A stretch of DNA of 64,000 nt from the NCBI GenBank assembly GCA_036873135.1, contig JAPTYO010000015.1, positions 15,045,683 through 15,109,682 on the forward strand, read 5' to 3'. The notes under the pieces are model-generated. The model worked only from the letters and a program-made list of their open reading frames with translations. It was not told the DNA's origin and made no database searches. The DNA comes from Clarkia xantiana subsp. parviflora (Eukaryota; Streptophyta; Magnoliopsida; Myrtales; Onagraceae). The translations under genes were made by a program, and so were the position numbers. Shown piece by piece: positions 10,881 through 22,930 of the stretch (its first letter is position 1; each line of letters begins with the position of its first letter).

Positions 10881-13800
10881 AAAAAAAAAAAAAAAGGTAC
10901 CTTGATCATATTAAGCAGAAATGGGCCACTGCAAATCAAGTTGAATTTGTTTCTGAAGACTTGGTTCAACAACAACAACAACAACAGTCACCCACAGCAA
11001 CTCACTTACAGCAGCAAATGTTTCAAATGGGCAGTGTTAATTCTTCTCAGGGGTCCAATGTTAATCTTCGTTCAGCTGCAACACCACAACCATTCCCATT
11101 GCCTGCTCTTACTCCAGAACAGGTATATCAGGTGGTACAGAATTATAATCAGCAACAACAGCATTCAAGGCAATTGGAGTGTCATAATGAAGCCAAGCTG
11201 AACATGGCAGGTATGATATTTTGTGGGTCAGTTAGTGATAAAAAATTTTATTCATGGATTATAGACAGCGGGGCAACTCATCATATGACATCTAGAAGGG
11301 ATTGGTTAGAAAACTTGACTGAGATAACTGCTTCTAAAAGGAGAGTTCATCTTCCAAACGGACAGACTTCTCCAGTCACGCATATTGGTTCCTGTGCAGT
11401 GACAGGAACACTTATTCTCACCTCTGTGTTATATGCACCAGAGTTTCATTATAATCTCATTTCTGTTTCCCAATTGACCAAAGAGCTTGGGATTACAGTG
11501 ACATATGTGCGTGATTTTGTCATATTCCAGGTCCCCTCTACTGGAATGATAGTGGGGATTGGACATCACCGTGATGGATTGTATGTTCTCCAAAATCAAC
11601 AAGATCATGAGGTCCAGAAGGATAACATAGCTGCGGTTTCAGTCAACAGAAGATGTTCTGAGGAGAGTCTAGAGCTTTGGCATAAGCGTTTGGGACATTT
11701 GTCTTCTACCTATCTAAATAGATTGTTTCCGTCTAATAAAAGGCATGATGATAAGAGCTGTTATATTTGTCCAATGGCCAAGCAAACAAGATTACCATTC
11801 AACTTAAGTACTTCTTGTTCCGGCAGGATTTTTGAGATGGTTCATTTGGATGTATGGGGCCCCTATCGTGTTTCTACAATAAATGGTTTTAGATCCTTTC
11901 TTACTGTTGTGGATGATTACAGCAGATCAACTTGGGTGTTTCTTCTTCACAGCAAAGATGAAGTGGTGATTCATGTCAAGAATTTCATAATATGGGTAAA
12001 AACCCAGTTTGGTTGTTTGATCAAACGATTTCGTAGTGATAATGGCTCAGAATTTTGCAATAATCTGACTAAGGAATTGTTTACATCACTGGGCATTGAA
12101 CACCAAACGAGTTGTGTATACACCCCCCAACAGAATGGGATTGCGGAGAGGAAACATCGCCATCTTCTTGAGGTTTCAAGAGCCTTAAAGCTGCAAGTTA
12201 CTGTGCCAGATCGTTATTGGGGGTATTGTGTGATGACAGCATGTTACTTGATCAATTATATGCCTTCCACTTTTCTTCAAGGCAGAGTCCCTCTCGAAGT
12301 CCTCACTGGAAAGAAGGTTACATTGGACCATTTGCGTGTTTTTGGGTGTTTAGCCTTTGCTGTCGATTTGCAAAATCACGACAAATTAAAGCCTCGTGCA
12401 GTACCATCTGTTTTTTTGGGCTATTCTCAAACTCAAAAAGGGTACAGGCTCATGAATCTTCAATCTGGAATTTTTTTCATCAGCAGAGATGCTCGTTTCC
12501 ATGAAGATGTGTTTCCTTTTGAGACTCCTTTGAAGATTCCAGGAGTTATACAGCAGCATAATCAGATATCAGATCCCTATTTTTTTGATGAAGAGAACAT
12601 GGAGTCTTCTCACGCTAATAACTCTGCTTCTCCAACACAACAAGATGCCTTAAGTGACCACAATACAGAAGTTGAGAATCCCACAGCAGCAGCTCCTTCA
12701 TTTCCTTTTGCATCAACTGATAATGCAACCCAAGAAGGATCCAAAAATGCTCCTACATTCTCAGATGATTCAGCTGCATCTTCCTCTGCACCAAGACGAG
12801 TTTCAAAAAGACCAAAGCAAGCACCAGGATGGCAAAGGGATTTCATAATGACTTGTGATGCTTTATCATATGAGAAGCTATCTAAGTCCTACAGGTGCTT
12901 TCTTGGAGCAATAGAGAAAATCAGGGAACCCATTTCATATGCTGAAGCAGCAGAAGATCCAAACTGGATTAGGGCCATGAAAGAGGAAATAAACGCACTA
13001 CAAGAGAATCACACTTGGGACATTGTTCATTGTCCTAAAGATAAGGAACCTATTGGGTGTAAATGGGTGTATAAAGTGAAATATCACTCTGATGGAACCT
13101 TAGAACGTTATAAAGCTCGCTTGGTGGCCAAAGGGTACACTCAGAGAGAAGGCATAGACTTCAAGGAGACTTTTTCACCGGTTGTAAAGATGGTCACTGT
13201 GAGGATGATATTGACTATTGCAGCTGCTCGGAATTGGACTCTTCATCAAATGGATGTTAGCAATGCATTCTTACAAGGTGATTTAAGTGAAGAAGTCTAC
13301 ATGGACATACCACCAGGATTTAACGAAAAGGGAGGAAATAATAAAAAAGGAAGAAGAGTCTGCAAATTAGTAAAGTCGCTATATGGTTTGAAACAAGCGT
13401 CTCGCCAATGGAACATTAAGCTCACGGATTCATTGGTTTTACATGGATATGAGCAAAGCGAACATGATTATTCTCTTTTCAGCAAATTTGTTGGAGAAGA
13501 TCAGGTCCACATTCTGGTATACGTTGATGATCTCTTGATAACAGGTTCAAATGAGCAAATGATCAGAGACCTGAAAGATAAGTTGCAGCAACATTTCAAG
13601 GTTAAGGACTTGGGAAATCTGCGCTACTTCCTTGGCCTAGAGGTTGCTCAATCAAGAGAAGGCATTGTTTTGAACCAGCGTAAGTACGCTCTTGAACTCA
13701 TAGCAGATTCTGGATTATTACAAGGAAGAGCAATTGACACTCCCATGGAGCAGAATATGAAACTCACTTCAGTTGAGTACGACAGGTTATTTCAGTCGAA

Positions 13801-14452
13801 TCTGACAGATAAGCTATATGAAGATGCTGAGCAATACAGGAGGATTGTAGGGAAGCTGTTGTACCTCACAATGACAAGACCGGACATCTCCTACTCAGTT
13901 CAGAATCTCAGCCAGTTCGTCAACAGCCCGAAGCAATCTCACTTTCAAGCTGCATTAAGAGTAGTTCGTTATATAAAACAGAGACCAAGTCAGGGACTAT
14001 TCTTTCCTGCGGATAATAATCTGGATGAGATGGTTGCTTATTGTGATAGTGACTGGGGGTCGTGCATTCTGTCGAGGAGATCTGTAACAGGATATTGCAT
14101 TAAGATTGGGAAAGCACTGGTGGCTTGGAAATCAAAAAAACAGGACACTGTTTCATTATCTAGTGCTGAAGCGGAGTATAGGAGCATGGGGAAAACAGCA
14201 ACTGAGATTATATGGGAAAGAGGTTTGATGAGGGAGCTGGGATTTCCAATAAAGTCTGCTACTCAGCTGCTGTGTGATAACAAAGCTGCGTTGCAAATAG
14301 CAGAAAATCCAATGTTTCATGAACGCACAAAACATATCGAAATAGATTGTCACTTGGTGAGGAAATTGTTGGTAGACAAGACGATTAGCACTGATCATCT
14401 GTCTTCTAAAGATCAATTAGCAGATTTACTCACTAAAGCACTAGGAAAATAG
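10871..14452 (+). CDS. Copia pol: protease, integrase, RT, RNase H
   Basis: Open frame of nearly 1,200 codons that in the ancestor was continuous with gag, so the nominal start is not a real one. Domains in order: aspartic protease (DSGA, D at 11264); integrase zinc-binding region (HKRLGHL ... CYIC) and catalytic core D 11849, D 12038, E 12146 (35 residues between the last two); a serine- and proline-rich linker; RT with HQMDVSNAFLQG and the catalytic YVDD at 13520-13531; RNase H with YCDSDW, SSAEAEY and DNKAAL. The frame is uninterrupted to TAG 14450-14452, 88 bases before the 3' LTR. Pol could supply active enzymes if expressed, but the gag lesions make this copy non-autonomous. Confidence 0.93.
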   Translation: MLEKKKKKRYLDHIKQKWATANQVEFVSEDLVQQQQQQQSPTATHLQQQMFQMGSVNSSQGSNVNLRSAATPQPFPLPALTPEQVYQVVQNYNQQQQHSRQLECHNEAKLNMAGMIFCGSVSDKKFYSWIIDSGATHHMTSRRDWLENLTEITASKRRVHLPNGQTSPVTHIGSCAVTGTLILTSVLYAPEFHYNLISVSQLTKELGITVTYVRDFVIFQVPSTGMIVGIGHHRDGLYVLQNQQDHEVQKDNIAAVSVNRRCSEESLELWHKRLGHLSSTYLNRLFPSNKRHDDKSCYICPMAKQTRLPFNLSTSCSGRIFEMVHLDVWGPYRVSTINGFRSFLTVVDDYSRSTWVFLLHSKDEVVIHVKNFIIWVKTQFGCLIKRFRSDNGSEFCNNLTKELFTSLGIEHQTSCVYTPQQNGIAERKHRHLLEVSRALKLQVTVPDRYWGYCVMTACYLINYMPSTFLQGRVPLEVLTGKKVTLDHLRVFGCLAFAVDLQNHDKLKPRAVPSVFLGYSQTQKGYRLMNLQSGIFFISRDARFHEDVFPFETPLKIPGVIQQHNQISDPYFFDEENMESSHANNSASPTQQDALSDHNTEVENPTAAAPSFPFASTDNATQEGSKNAPTFSDDSAASSSAPRRVSKRPKQAPGWQRDFIMTCDALSYEKLSKSYRCFLGAIEKIREPISYAEAAEDPNWIRAMKEEINALQENHTWDIVHCPKDKEPIGCKWVYKVKYHSDGTLERYKARLVAKGYTQREGIDFKETFSPVVKMVTVRMILTIAAARNWTLHQMDVSNAFLQGDLSEEVYMDIPPGFNEKGGNNKKGRRVCKLVKSLYGLKQASRQWNIKLTDSLVLHGYEQSEHDYSLFSKFVGEDQVHILVYVDDLLITGSNEQMIRDLKDKLQQHFKVKDLGNLRYFLGLEVAQSREGIVLNQRKYALELIADSGLLQGRAIDTPMEQNMKLTSVEYDRLFQSNLTDKLYEDAEQYRRIVGKLLYLTMTRPDISYSVQNLSQFVNSPKQSHFQAALRVVRYIKQRPSQGLFFPADNNLDEMVAYCDSDWGSCILSRRSVTGYCIKIGKALVAWKSKKQDTVSLSSAEAEYRSMGKTATEIIWERGLMRELGFPIKSATQLLCDNKAALQIAENPMFHERTKHIEIDCHLVRKLLVDKTISTDHLSSKDQLADLLTKALGK

Positions 14453-14526
14453 CAGCATTACCAGCTTTTGAAGGGTCTTGGAGTAAAGAATTTGTTTGAA
14501 AAAAGTGAAGAAGAAGCAGAGGGTGA

Positions 14527-14540
14527 GAAGACGGGAGGAA
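14527..14540 (+). promoter_or_regulatory. Polypurine tract of the copia element
   Basis: gaagacgggaggaa ends directly at the TG of the 3' LTR. Confidence 0.75.
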
Positions 14541-14743
14541 TGTAGAAGTATACTCAGTTAGGGACTATGTTTAACATAATAGAAGTCCATGACTGTTTTA
14601 CTCTATAGATAAAGTTTGTTAGTTAGCTCTATTACGATAAATAGAGAAGAGTTAGTTGTAATCGAACTTGAACAGAAATGAAGCTGAAGCTCAATATTTG
14701 AGAGTTATTCCTCAATTCTTCATTGATCTCTGTAGTTTTATCA
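14541..14743 (+). repeat. 3' LTR of the copia element
   Basis: 203 bp, TGTAGAAGTATAC ... TTTTATCA, followed by the target duplication gattg. Confidence 0.96.
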
Positions 14744-14748
14744 GATTG

Positions 14749-15190
14749 GACTTTATCTCTGCTTGTGTAGACAGTGGATAAATTTGAAGCTTCCTTACCT
14801 TGCTAGAATTTTGGGGGGTTTTGCAGCTGTAGCAGAGACATTCTATCCAGAAAGAAGGCCTAGAATTCAGGTTTCTATTTTGTTTTGTTTCGATTAACAT
14901 GACATTTCATTTATACAATCAAGTAAATTGTCTATCTGATCACTTCATTTCTTAGTGCAGTTCATGGATTGAGCTATTATCCTCATGAACAAGTCATTCA
15001 GCTGGTTTAAGGGTATTTCTAGGAGGTAAATGGGACTGCGAATGTTGTAGAAATTATAATATGATTTATGTATGTAATAGATTGACTAAATTGTTGTAAT
15101 TTTGTATTATGCAAGATAGTTGCAATTGAAATATTATCCAATAGATTATTTCATTAAATACTATTTGTTTTAAAAAAAAAATAAGTAACT
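14749..15190. other. Unassigned AT-rich sequence
   Basis: Right flank of the copia insertion. No coding or terminal-repeat structure recognised. Confidence 0.4.
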
Positions 15191-15194
15191 TTAA

Positions 15195-15574
15195 TCGACG
15201 AAATTGATTTCTCGGTAAAAAAAAACATTACCGAAAAAAAAAAATGTCCGCAAAAGCTATTTTATCATCCCGTAGTCGGCCGATAAGTCATTGCCGACGA
15301 AAAAATTATGTTGGCAAATGGTATTTGCTGATGAAAAATATTTTTTCGTCACAACTTTTTACCGATGACATTTGCGGATTGATGAAAAAAAGGTTTTGCC
15401 GACGAAATTTTCGTTGGTAAAAGCTATATTTTTACCGACGATATTTTTTTTTCCAGTTGCGATGGCAAAAACATCGTCTAACAGTGGCAGCGTCGACAAG
15501 ATTTTCCCTAATGAAAATGTACTTTTGCCGACGAAAATGGTTTTTACCGACGAAAATTTTTGTCGGTAGTGCCT
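15195..15574 (-). mobile_element. CACTA-like non-autonomous transposon fragment
   Basis: The stretch is packed with short motifs in both orientations (ccgacgaaa / tttcgtcgg with ggtaaaa), the subterminal-repeat style of plant CACTA elements. Read on the minus strand the right end begins CACTACCGACAAAAATTTTC. No matching left terminus was found, so the element is truncated or its left end is decayed. The short frames inside are not genes. Confidence 0.45.
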
Positions 15575-15751
15575 GAACCTCCAGTATTCATAAGACATTT
15601 AATCGATTATATATATGTTGAAGTATATGTATCAAAATCTCAGGAGTGTTGCCTCTGTAATAATGCATTTCAAAATCCACTAAACACTTATGTTTTGGAA
15701 AGTTAAGTAAATCAATCACATTCCACATTTGCATGAATTGTTTGTTTCTAT

Positions 15752-18688
15752 TCAAATAAAGTTTTCAGATCCTGACATTTGGTTTTGAAAAATATGGGCA
15801 TAGAGTAGCACATTCCACACATCCGGCACACCTGGGAGGCACCAGTGGGTGCAGTCGGCATAGCTCACTGGATTTGCTTTCTCCTTTTCTGATAATGGTT
15901 TCCAAAACCGTCTATGAATTGATGGGTGTGCGTCTTTTCTGTATTCAGACAGTCGCGTAATGTTTATCATCTTTACAACAATCCCTCGATTTTGTAGAGT
16001 CTTAATAACTGATTCCACTGCTTCCATTATCTCGGGATCTGAGTCTGTCCGTTGGTAGTCTTGATCTGTGATCAACTCGGTTTCTTGGTAGCATTTTTGC
16101 CCTTCAACTCCACCCCAATCCTCTGCTCTGCAATCAATCAAAAGTTGACAATCATAGTCCATATTTCATTATTATGTCAATTTGGTAAGTGTTATAACTA
16201 TTAATTATTTTTTTGGGATAAATTGCTAACTGAATTTATGTAAAATTGCAATTTATTAGTTCCATCTAAAGGAAACTTGCACGTTTAAATCATGTGTTGT
16301 GTAAATTCAGACTAACCACTTGACCAGCTTCCTAAAACCTTAAAGATTATAAGTGAATGCATGGTTTCATCTTTATACTTCAACATTCTCAGTTACGTGT
16401 GAGTTAAAACATTTTGATGGCCATCACATGAATTTTTTTAATCAACGAGTTTAAATTCGGCGTTGCAAATTTTTAAACGTGCATGCTATGATAACTTATA
16501 AAAGATATGAATGATCACTTGACCAACTGTTTTAATGTTTTAAAATAAATGGTAAAGACGAGGTTTCACCTTTATACAACATGTGTCATCACAATTCAAC
16601 ATGCACATTGCAAATTTTGCTAAAATTAAGCTAGCAAATTGCATATTTTACAAAGTTCATTTATCAATAGCAACAATTTCTCAAAAGTTCAGGTAATTTG
16701 AACAAATATCATAAAGCGAAACAATAGAAAACATGCAAGTTTCAGTATCCATGTAAGAACAAATTAAGCAGAACTAACACATTGCAATTTTTAATAAGTT
16801 TAATAATTGCTAGCAATCTAAAAAAAGAATTTAAGCTAGCAACTTGTATGAACCCATAAAGTTCAGTTAGAAACTTATAGGAAGCTCCAAATTTTAGCTA
16901 ATAACTTGCTAATGAACCCTAGTTTTTCGAGAAAACATTAATATACGTACTTGACATGAGTTGGAGAGGAGCTCATAAAAAACATCTGAGTCTTGTTTCT
17001 GTCCACGTGAATTTCTAACCAATCGGCCCATGTGTTGAGAGACATCTCGATCGCACGAGGCATTGATACATTTTTATAGATTCCATCATCCCCGTCAAAA
17101 GATCCCCATCTTTAAAAAAAATATATAAAAATTATAATTTGAAAACAAGAAGACAAAAATGGGGTTTATTAATGAATGATGTTATTACACTTACAAGACA
17201 TTCATAGCAGATTGTCTCCACCATTGGTAAGTGTCGAAGACGAGGATGTCAGCATCGGACCAATGTCGGGCATGCTTATGTATTGCATGTGCTTGGATTA
17301 TCCGGTCTGGGAAGCTATGGTGCCATGGATAGTCACAGTTCGACTCCACCAGCAACGGCGCCCAATAGAAATCTATCGATGCGTTATATTCCTTTTAAAC
17401 AAAGATATAAAAATAAATTAATTTCAATGAAAAAAATAAAATATATTTTTGGTTTTGTATGAAATTAAGTTTGGAATTTGTAAAAAAAAAAAATGTAGCA
17501 AATTTTCCAAGCCTCGAGGTTATTAATTAATATATTAAGTTTTAATTAATAAATAATGTGGTAAAATAAATAAATATGAAATGAAAATAATACAAATGAG
17601 ATTGAGATCTCTGTCTCAGATAATGCATCACTGTTAAGATCTTGTCACGTGTTTTTAGATTTAATATTTTCCATCTAGGTTTCACTAATTCAAATAGGAT
17701 TTAAAAAAATAAAAAAAAATTAATTCTATCCACGTTTCAAAATCTTAACGGTGAGACACGATCTGAAACAGAAAATTGCACGAGATCTGTATCAATAAAA
17801 ATTGCACACCAATCACATGTCAATAATATTTTACGTACCTTTGCTTGGAAAGTGATGAGGGAACCATTAAGATGGTAGTGCATTGATTTGAGTGAAGGGT
17901 CAACAATGGCGGACTCCACAAGACACATCATCGACACCCACTGCCCTCTGTTCAGTGAATCTCCCACGAACACCATCCTCTTATTCCTCAGCCTCTCCAG
18001 CATCCTCGTGGCGTTGAACCTACCTTCATGTTAATTAATTATACCATCAAAATCAAGCTAAGCTTTATATCTATACATCTATATATACATATATTGTCAT
18101 TTTGCAAATTGTTTATGAAATATTAATTAAAGGAATGATAGATAACTACTAAAATTATTTTTTTTGCCCAAAACTAAAAATACTTGAAATATTCAAAATT
18201 GTGAAATATATATATATTCTTTGAAAAAAAAATTCTGATATTCTTCCTATTGATTTTTTTGTAAAACTTAATAAATAATCATTTTTTGTTATATACCTTG
18301 GAAGATCGCAGTGGTCGGGCTGCCACCTCCAATGGCGATAGCTCAGATCCGTCCTTCCGAACTTCTCACACGCCACCTGATCCGACATGAACTTGCAGTC
18401 CTGCTCCTTGTACAGTGGATAAGACACATTGTCGTACACCCACCTGCCGGAAAACATGTCGCACTGTTCTTCCGCCGCCGGAAGTGGCGGCTCTGACGGC
18501 GGCTGAGCAGAGCTGATCAATCTCTCAAGAGGCGGCGGCGGCAGCGGCTCTGTTTCACGAGAGAAGTAGATTATGGTGAGGACGAGGGCGGTGAGGAGGA
18601 GAGCTGTGAGGGAGTGGAAACTGCTCCTTATCGACGCCCATGCGGTGGCGCTTGTGGCGGCGCCGGGAGTAGCTGGAGCTGTTACCAT
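15752..18688 (-). CDS. TBL-A: TRICHOME BIREFRINGENCE-LIKE polysaccharide O-acetyltransferase
   Basis: Five exons: 18688-18297, 18019-17839, 17391-17195, 17109-16951 and 16127-15752. All introns are GT-AG and the total is 1,305 nt (434 aa). TBL proteins are Golgi type II membrane enzymes that transfer acetyl groups to cell-wall polysaccharides. Seen here: a short cytosolic N-terminus, one membrane anchor at about residues 24-43, a proline-rich stem, the cysteine-rich TBL domain from CDMFSGRW (about 76), the GDS motif ([13 protein letters not shown] at 150-152), and the DCTHWCLPG motif near the C-terminus (D401, H404) that completes the catalytic triad. The sequence looks most like the xylan-acetylating TBL28-35 group (inference). 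A CTATAAG on the coding strand about 85 bases upstream could be the TATA box. No lesion is seen. Confidence 0.93.
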
Positions 18689-19520
18689 ATCTGCTAGTCA
18701 CTCCTCTCTCTAGGGTTTCGCGCTATTATAATATTCTTCTTCTTCCTTGAGCCGAGCTATGTAGTTGTCTTATAGTTGAGAAGAGGTTATAGGTGTATAG
18801 ATAGCTATCAACAATGGAGTTTGATGATTTGCCAGAAATTAGGGTTCAGTTGAGTTGGTGGTAGCTTTCTAAGTGAGTAAAACGGTGGTTTGGGGAAAGC
18901 GATGGTTGGGATGGATGACTTGGAATTCTTTCTTGCATTTGTTTTACAATAACAAGGTTCACCAATCAAATATTATTGTTAGGTAAATGTAAATAAAATA
19001 TTATTATTGTTAGGTGGTTTGAGACGACCACTTAGTCGCTTCATTAATCGTCATAATCTCAAGTCTGTAGGTACTGTAGTGTCCAAGGTTTCAATTTTGT
19101 TAAAATGTGGTGACCCGGTGTGATTACTTTAGAGAAGTCAATTCCGACGAAACCATGTGTCAAATTCGAGCTCCCATACACACTCCCTTCTCGTCATCTT
19201 GCCGGGACCGTCACCTAAAAAGTTGGCCACATCCGCGCAAGTAAATCTTGCTATATTGTCCTAGGAAAATGGCTCCACGCCACTCTTTTAGAAACTTTTT
19301 TTTTAATGTTCAATTTTTTGGTGAAATTTGACGATTTTGTGAAAAATAAAGAGTGGTGGATTATGAATGGGTGGGTGGGTTGATGAAAATGATTGAACGG
19401 AGATGAAAAGACGCGCAAAGACACCAAATTTCAACAAAAATGAAACTTGGGACAGTTCATTTTAACATTTCAAACTTCAGACACCTAATTTTAACATAGG
19501 GTAAACCTTAGACAGTTTTT
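18689..19520. other. Upstream region of TBL-A
   Basis: It holds the presumed 5' leader and promoter of TBL-A (CTATAAG on the minus strand, 18775-18769) and then unassigned DNA. A piece ending gttattaaccc near 19510 resembles the ends of the Mutator-like MITEs in this window but shows no partner. Confidence 0.4.
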
Positions 19521-20121
19521 TAGTTATTAACCCGGTAAAAATATACGTTTCAGTCGCAACTTAACTTTCCCCGCATGATTCGAATTGAAAGATATAACAC
19601 GACACCAACTCTTTGGTCCCAAGATATACGGATAACGTATGAGTATCATGTCAACGTTACTAGCTAAACGGTTGGCATATATACCCAAATTAATAAAATA
19701 TTTGAGTACATAGCAATAGCAAGTGATGGTATAGTATCTATATATAATATAATTATGATAGATTAACAGTATGATTGACAAATAATAAAATTCAACAACG
19801 ACATGTGCAAATTATCAAAACTATTGGTACAACTCATCTATTCTCTCACCTTCATTGTCCACATAAGCCCTTTCATAGTTTTGATGAGCTCCAAACTCTC
19901 ACAATGCACGATAACATCCGTTTCATTTTTTACATAAATATTTTTCAGTTTGGAATCTTTAATATTGTTCAACAACACCTTAAAATTGATAAAATTCATC
20001 AATATAAACTGCATTTATCTCAATATAAAAATAAATACTACGAAAGATAAATCAATCAACAATGTAAGCATATAAAAAAATTATTTAAGTTTTGAACTCC
20101 ATCTTCTTGGAACTCAAAAGG
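19521..20121. other. AT-rich intergenic sequence
   Basis: No gene or terminal-repeat structure recognised; the short frames here are chance. Confidence 0.5.
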
Positions 20122-20202
20122 TTTTTTTTTTTATAGCAATGCCGAACTTTATTGAAATAAGAACGATTACATACTACCAATTAGAAAATACCCACTCAGG
20201 AG
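20122..20202 (-). mobile_element. Tiny 3' tail of a retroposed element (LINE-like)
   Basis: On the minus strand: ttatttcaataaagttcggc, then a short spacer and a poly-A run of about 13. It has a polyadenylation signal (aataaa) and a tail, as in a severely 5'-truncated LINE or SINE. It is flanked by direct repeats ctcaaaagg at 20113-20121 and 20203-20211, consistent with a target-site duplication. Confidence 0.55.
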
Positions 20203-20211
20203 CTCAAAAGG

Positions 20212-21866
20212 TAAGCATCTTGAATTTCAAGATTTGAAATCCCTCTTCTTCCATGACCATCATCACCTTCTCCATACGTATTAGGTTTTGTGGAAGAGAG
20301 AAACCTAGATTGTTGTTTCTGAATATTAGATGGGCACCCTACCTCACAGTAAAATGCACAAGAATAATGTTAACATTTTTACAACATTATTATTAATATA
20401 TTAAAACATTAAATATTCGTAAGAGGTAATTAAGTTAAGAATAAAAAAAAAATCTACACATCAATGAAGATCCGACTTTTGGGTTTTGCTAGAAAAAACC
20501 AATTTGATATAGAGTTATAGATAAAAATACTATTTCTTTTGGTCAAGATAAATATAGTATATATTGGTAGTTTCCTTTTATATTATGTATATGTAATTGA
20601 TTATGGTCGATTATTTTTTAAATTCATTTTAGCTTTTATGGTAGTTTAATTTGTATTCCTTAACTAATCAATTGTTATATAATTTTCTCTTTTATAGAGT
20701 TTTTATTTCATTGAATGAATAATAACAATCAATAAGAATCACTATTTTGGTCTAATTATATTTGTTATACTATTTTTTTTTTTATTAAAATATTTCTCAT
20801 TCAATCTTTAATTTGCGGTAATGAATGGTTATATACGTTTTTTTTTCTTCTATATAGATTTTATTTACTAGCTTGTAAGAAAATATAAAATATCTATACA
20901 ATATATTATAACTTATATAATTATATATATATTGAAATGTTACTAAAAAGCTATATTTATTTTATTTGATTAAACTTTTGCTATAAATCATTTAATAACA
21001 AAATAAATAGGGCATTTAATTTCAACAATAATTTTTTTAGCAATTAATTAGTAAGCGTTAATGATATTTTATGGTTTTACATAGGCTACAATTTATTGTT
21101 CTCCATATTAATGAATGTATTTAATTTGATATATTTATTTTATCTTAATGACATTTTTAATTAAGTCAAATTAACTCACTCAAATTAATCAAAAGTTTAA
21201 ATTGAAAATCAATGAATTTCTTTTATAAAATATTGTAGTTTCAGTTTTTTTCTTTCATATTTTGATGTATTTTTTATTACAATATAATAAGAACTGATAA
21301 ATATAAATAAAATACTTAGAAAATTTAATGATGTAATTCATTAAATAAGAAACAAATATATTAAAATATGATTGAAATAAACTAAAAACATAAAGGATAA
21401 AAAAATAAATGAGATCATCAATATAAAATATAATTTGTTAGACACACACAAAATGTACTTGCCCGAATAATACCATGACACTTAAATCATACAACTGCTA
21501 AAACCAACATACATAATGAACAATACATGAAACGTACCTAGCAACATATTAATTGTTACTACAACTGCACCAAATTTTGGCAAAAAAAAAAAAATGCAAC
21601 AAATTAACACTAAAAATATGATTAAAAAACATAATATATATATAGAAATAAATAACAAAAAAAATATCACCTACAACAGTTTCATTATCTGACGGGAACA
21701 TGCGTGTGTATACAATAATAATAGATACTCTCACTTATATATATAAATGGGATAAAGTACAATAATTCAGATGATGAATAAAAAAGTTAGAAATTATTAA
21801 GTAATATATAACTATTTTATTGTATGGATAACCATGGAGAATTTGAATCGGGAGAGAAACTATTCA
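20212..21866. other. AT-rich intergenic sequence
   Basis: Very AT-rich, with many homopolymer runs. No gene or repeat boundary recognised. Confidence 0.5.
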
Positions 21867-21875
21867 AACAATTAA

Positions 21876-22404
21876 AGGTTAATAACCTATGAAAGGTCTG
21901 AATTTTGACTCATGTTAACTGGAGATGTCTGAATTTTCAAAAGTTAATTTGGAAGGACTGAATTTTCAACTTTGTTGAACTTTGGTTTTCCGTCCATTTT
22001 TAAGGTTAAATTTAACAGAATTGTGTGAAATGACACTTTTACCCCTTTTAATATTTTTTTATTTAATACCTTATTATTTGAGAAAATTTGAAATGACAAA
22101 ATTACCCCTGAAGTCAAATTAAGAAAATGCTTTATTTTTGCTTCTAAGGGCATTTTCGTCTTTTCATGTCAAGCATGTGAGGGGCACACTTTACTCAGAG
22201 GGCATTTTCGGGATTTAAGTTTATTTATGATAACATGCCAAGCATGTGACCAAATTCCGTCAGTTTTAACGGCAAAAATTGACGGAGCCCTCTTATATCA
22301 ACAAAGTTGAAAATTCAAACATTCAAAATTAACTTTTGAAAATTCAGACCTATCCGGTTAACATGAGTCAAAATCCAAACCTTTCATATATAGGTTATTA
22401 ACCC
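21876..22404. mobile_element. Mutator-like foldback MITE, 529 bp
   Basis: It begins aggttaataacc and ends ggttattaaccc, with long inverted arms (gtctgaattttcaaaagtta and its complement). It has a perfect 9-bp target duplication aacaattaa at 21867-21875 and 22405-22413. Non-coding. Confidence 0.88.
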
Positions 22405-22496
22405 AACAATTAATTAAAAACAAAGGTTGACAAAAAAAAATCCTACAAAACCGTCTATGATAATTCTATAGAATTGGTGGATTTGAATGATCTCGG

Positions 22497-22499
<3 letters not shown>

Positions 22500-22568
<69 letters not shown>
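22500..22568. repeat. (AT)n microsatellite, about 34 units
   Basis: An almost uninterrupted run of AT dinucleotides, 69 bases long. Confidence 0.95.
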
Positions 22569-22571
<3 letters not shown>

Positions 22572-22904
22572 CGAATAATATAATCTCGATATATCACCAT
22601 AGACACTGGGTAATTCACAATGAAATCTTCACCCGTTGTATCTGATGTTCGATTAAAATAGAAATTTATAATTTAAAGTATTATATATACCTAAAATGTA
22701 TGTAGTAGTGATTCATTTATCTTGAATAAAATATTAAATATAACAAAACTAAATACAATAAATTAAAAATATTACATATGAGAACATATCAATTTATATA
22801 AACAAAATACTCAATCACGCAACACGTGTAACAAAACTGAATAAAAAAATATTAAAATTGAAAATTAACAACAAGCAACAATTTTATAAAAAAAAAATTT
22901 ACAG

Positions 22905-22930
22905 CGCAATGCGCAGGTTAGTCAACTAGT
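22905..22930 (+). mobile_element. Helitron-like 3' terminus
   Basis: A short palindrome gcgcaatgcgc (22905-22915) is followed after 11 bases by CTAG and a T, the hairpin-plus-CTRR ending of plant Helitrons inserted between A and T. The 5' end was not located, so the length is unknown. Confidence 0.5.

Larger units (their letters stand above)
9437..14743 (+). mobile_element. Complete Ty1/copia LTR retrotransposon, 5.3 kb
   Basis: Two 203-bp LTRs (9437-9639 and 14541-14743), a primer binding site, gag, full-length pol and a polypurine tract. A perfect 5-bp target duplication gattg lies at 9432-9436 and 14744-14748. The LTRs differ at only three positions (98.5 % identity), so the insertion is young. 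Three lesions in gag (nonsense codon, mutated zinc knuckle, poly-A frameshift) break an otherwise open gag-pol frame. Confidence 0.96.

Noticed and set aside
17176..17421. Plus-strand frame of 81 codons
   Set aside because: It is the shadow of TBL-A exon 3 on the other strand.
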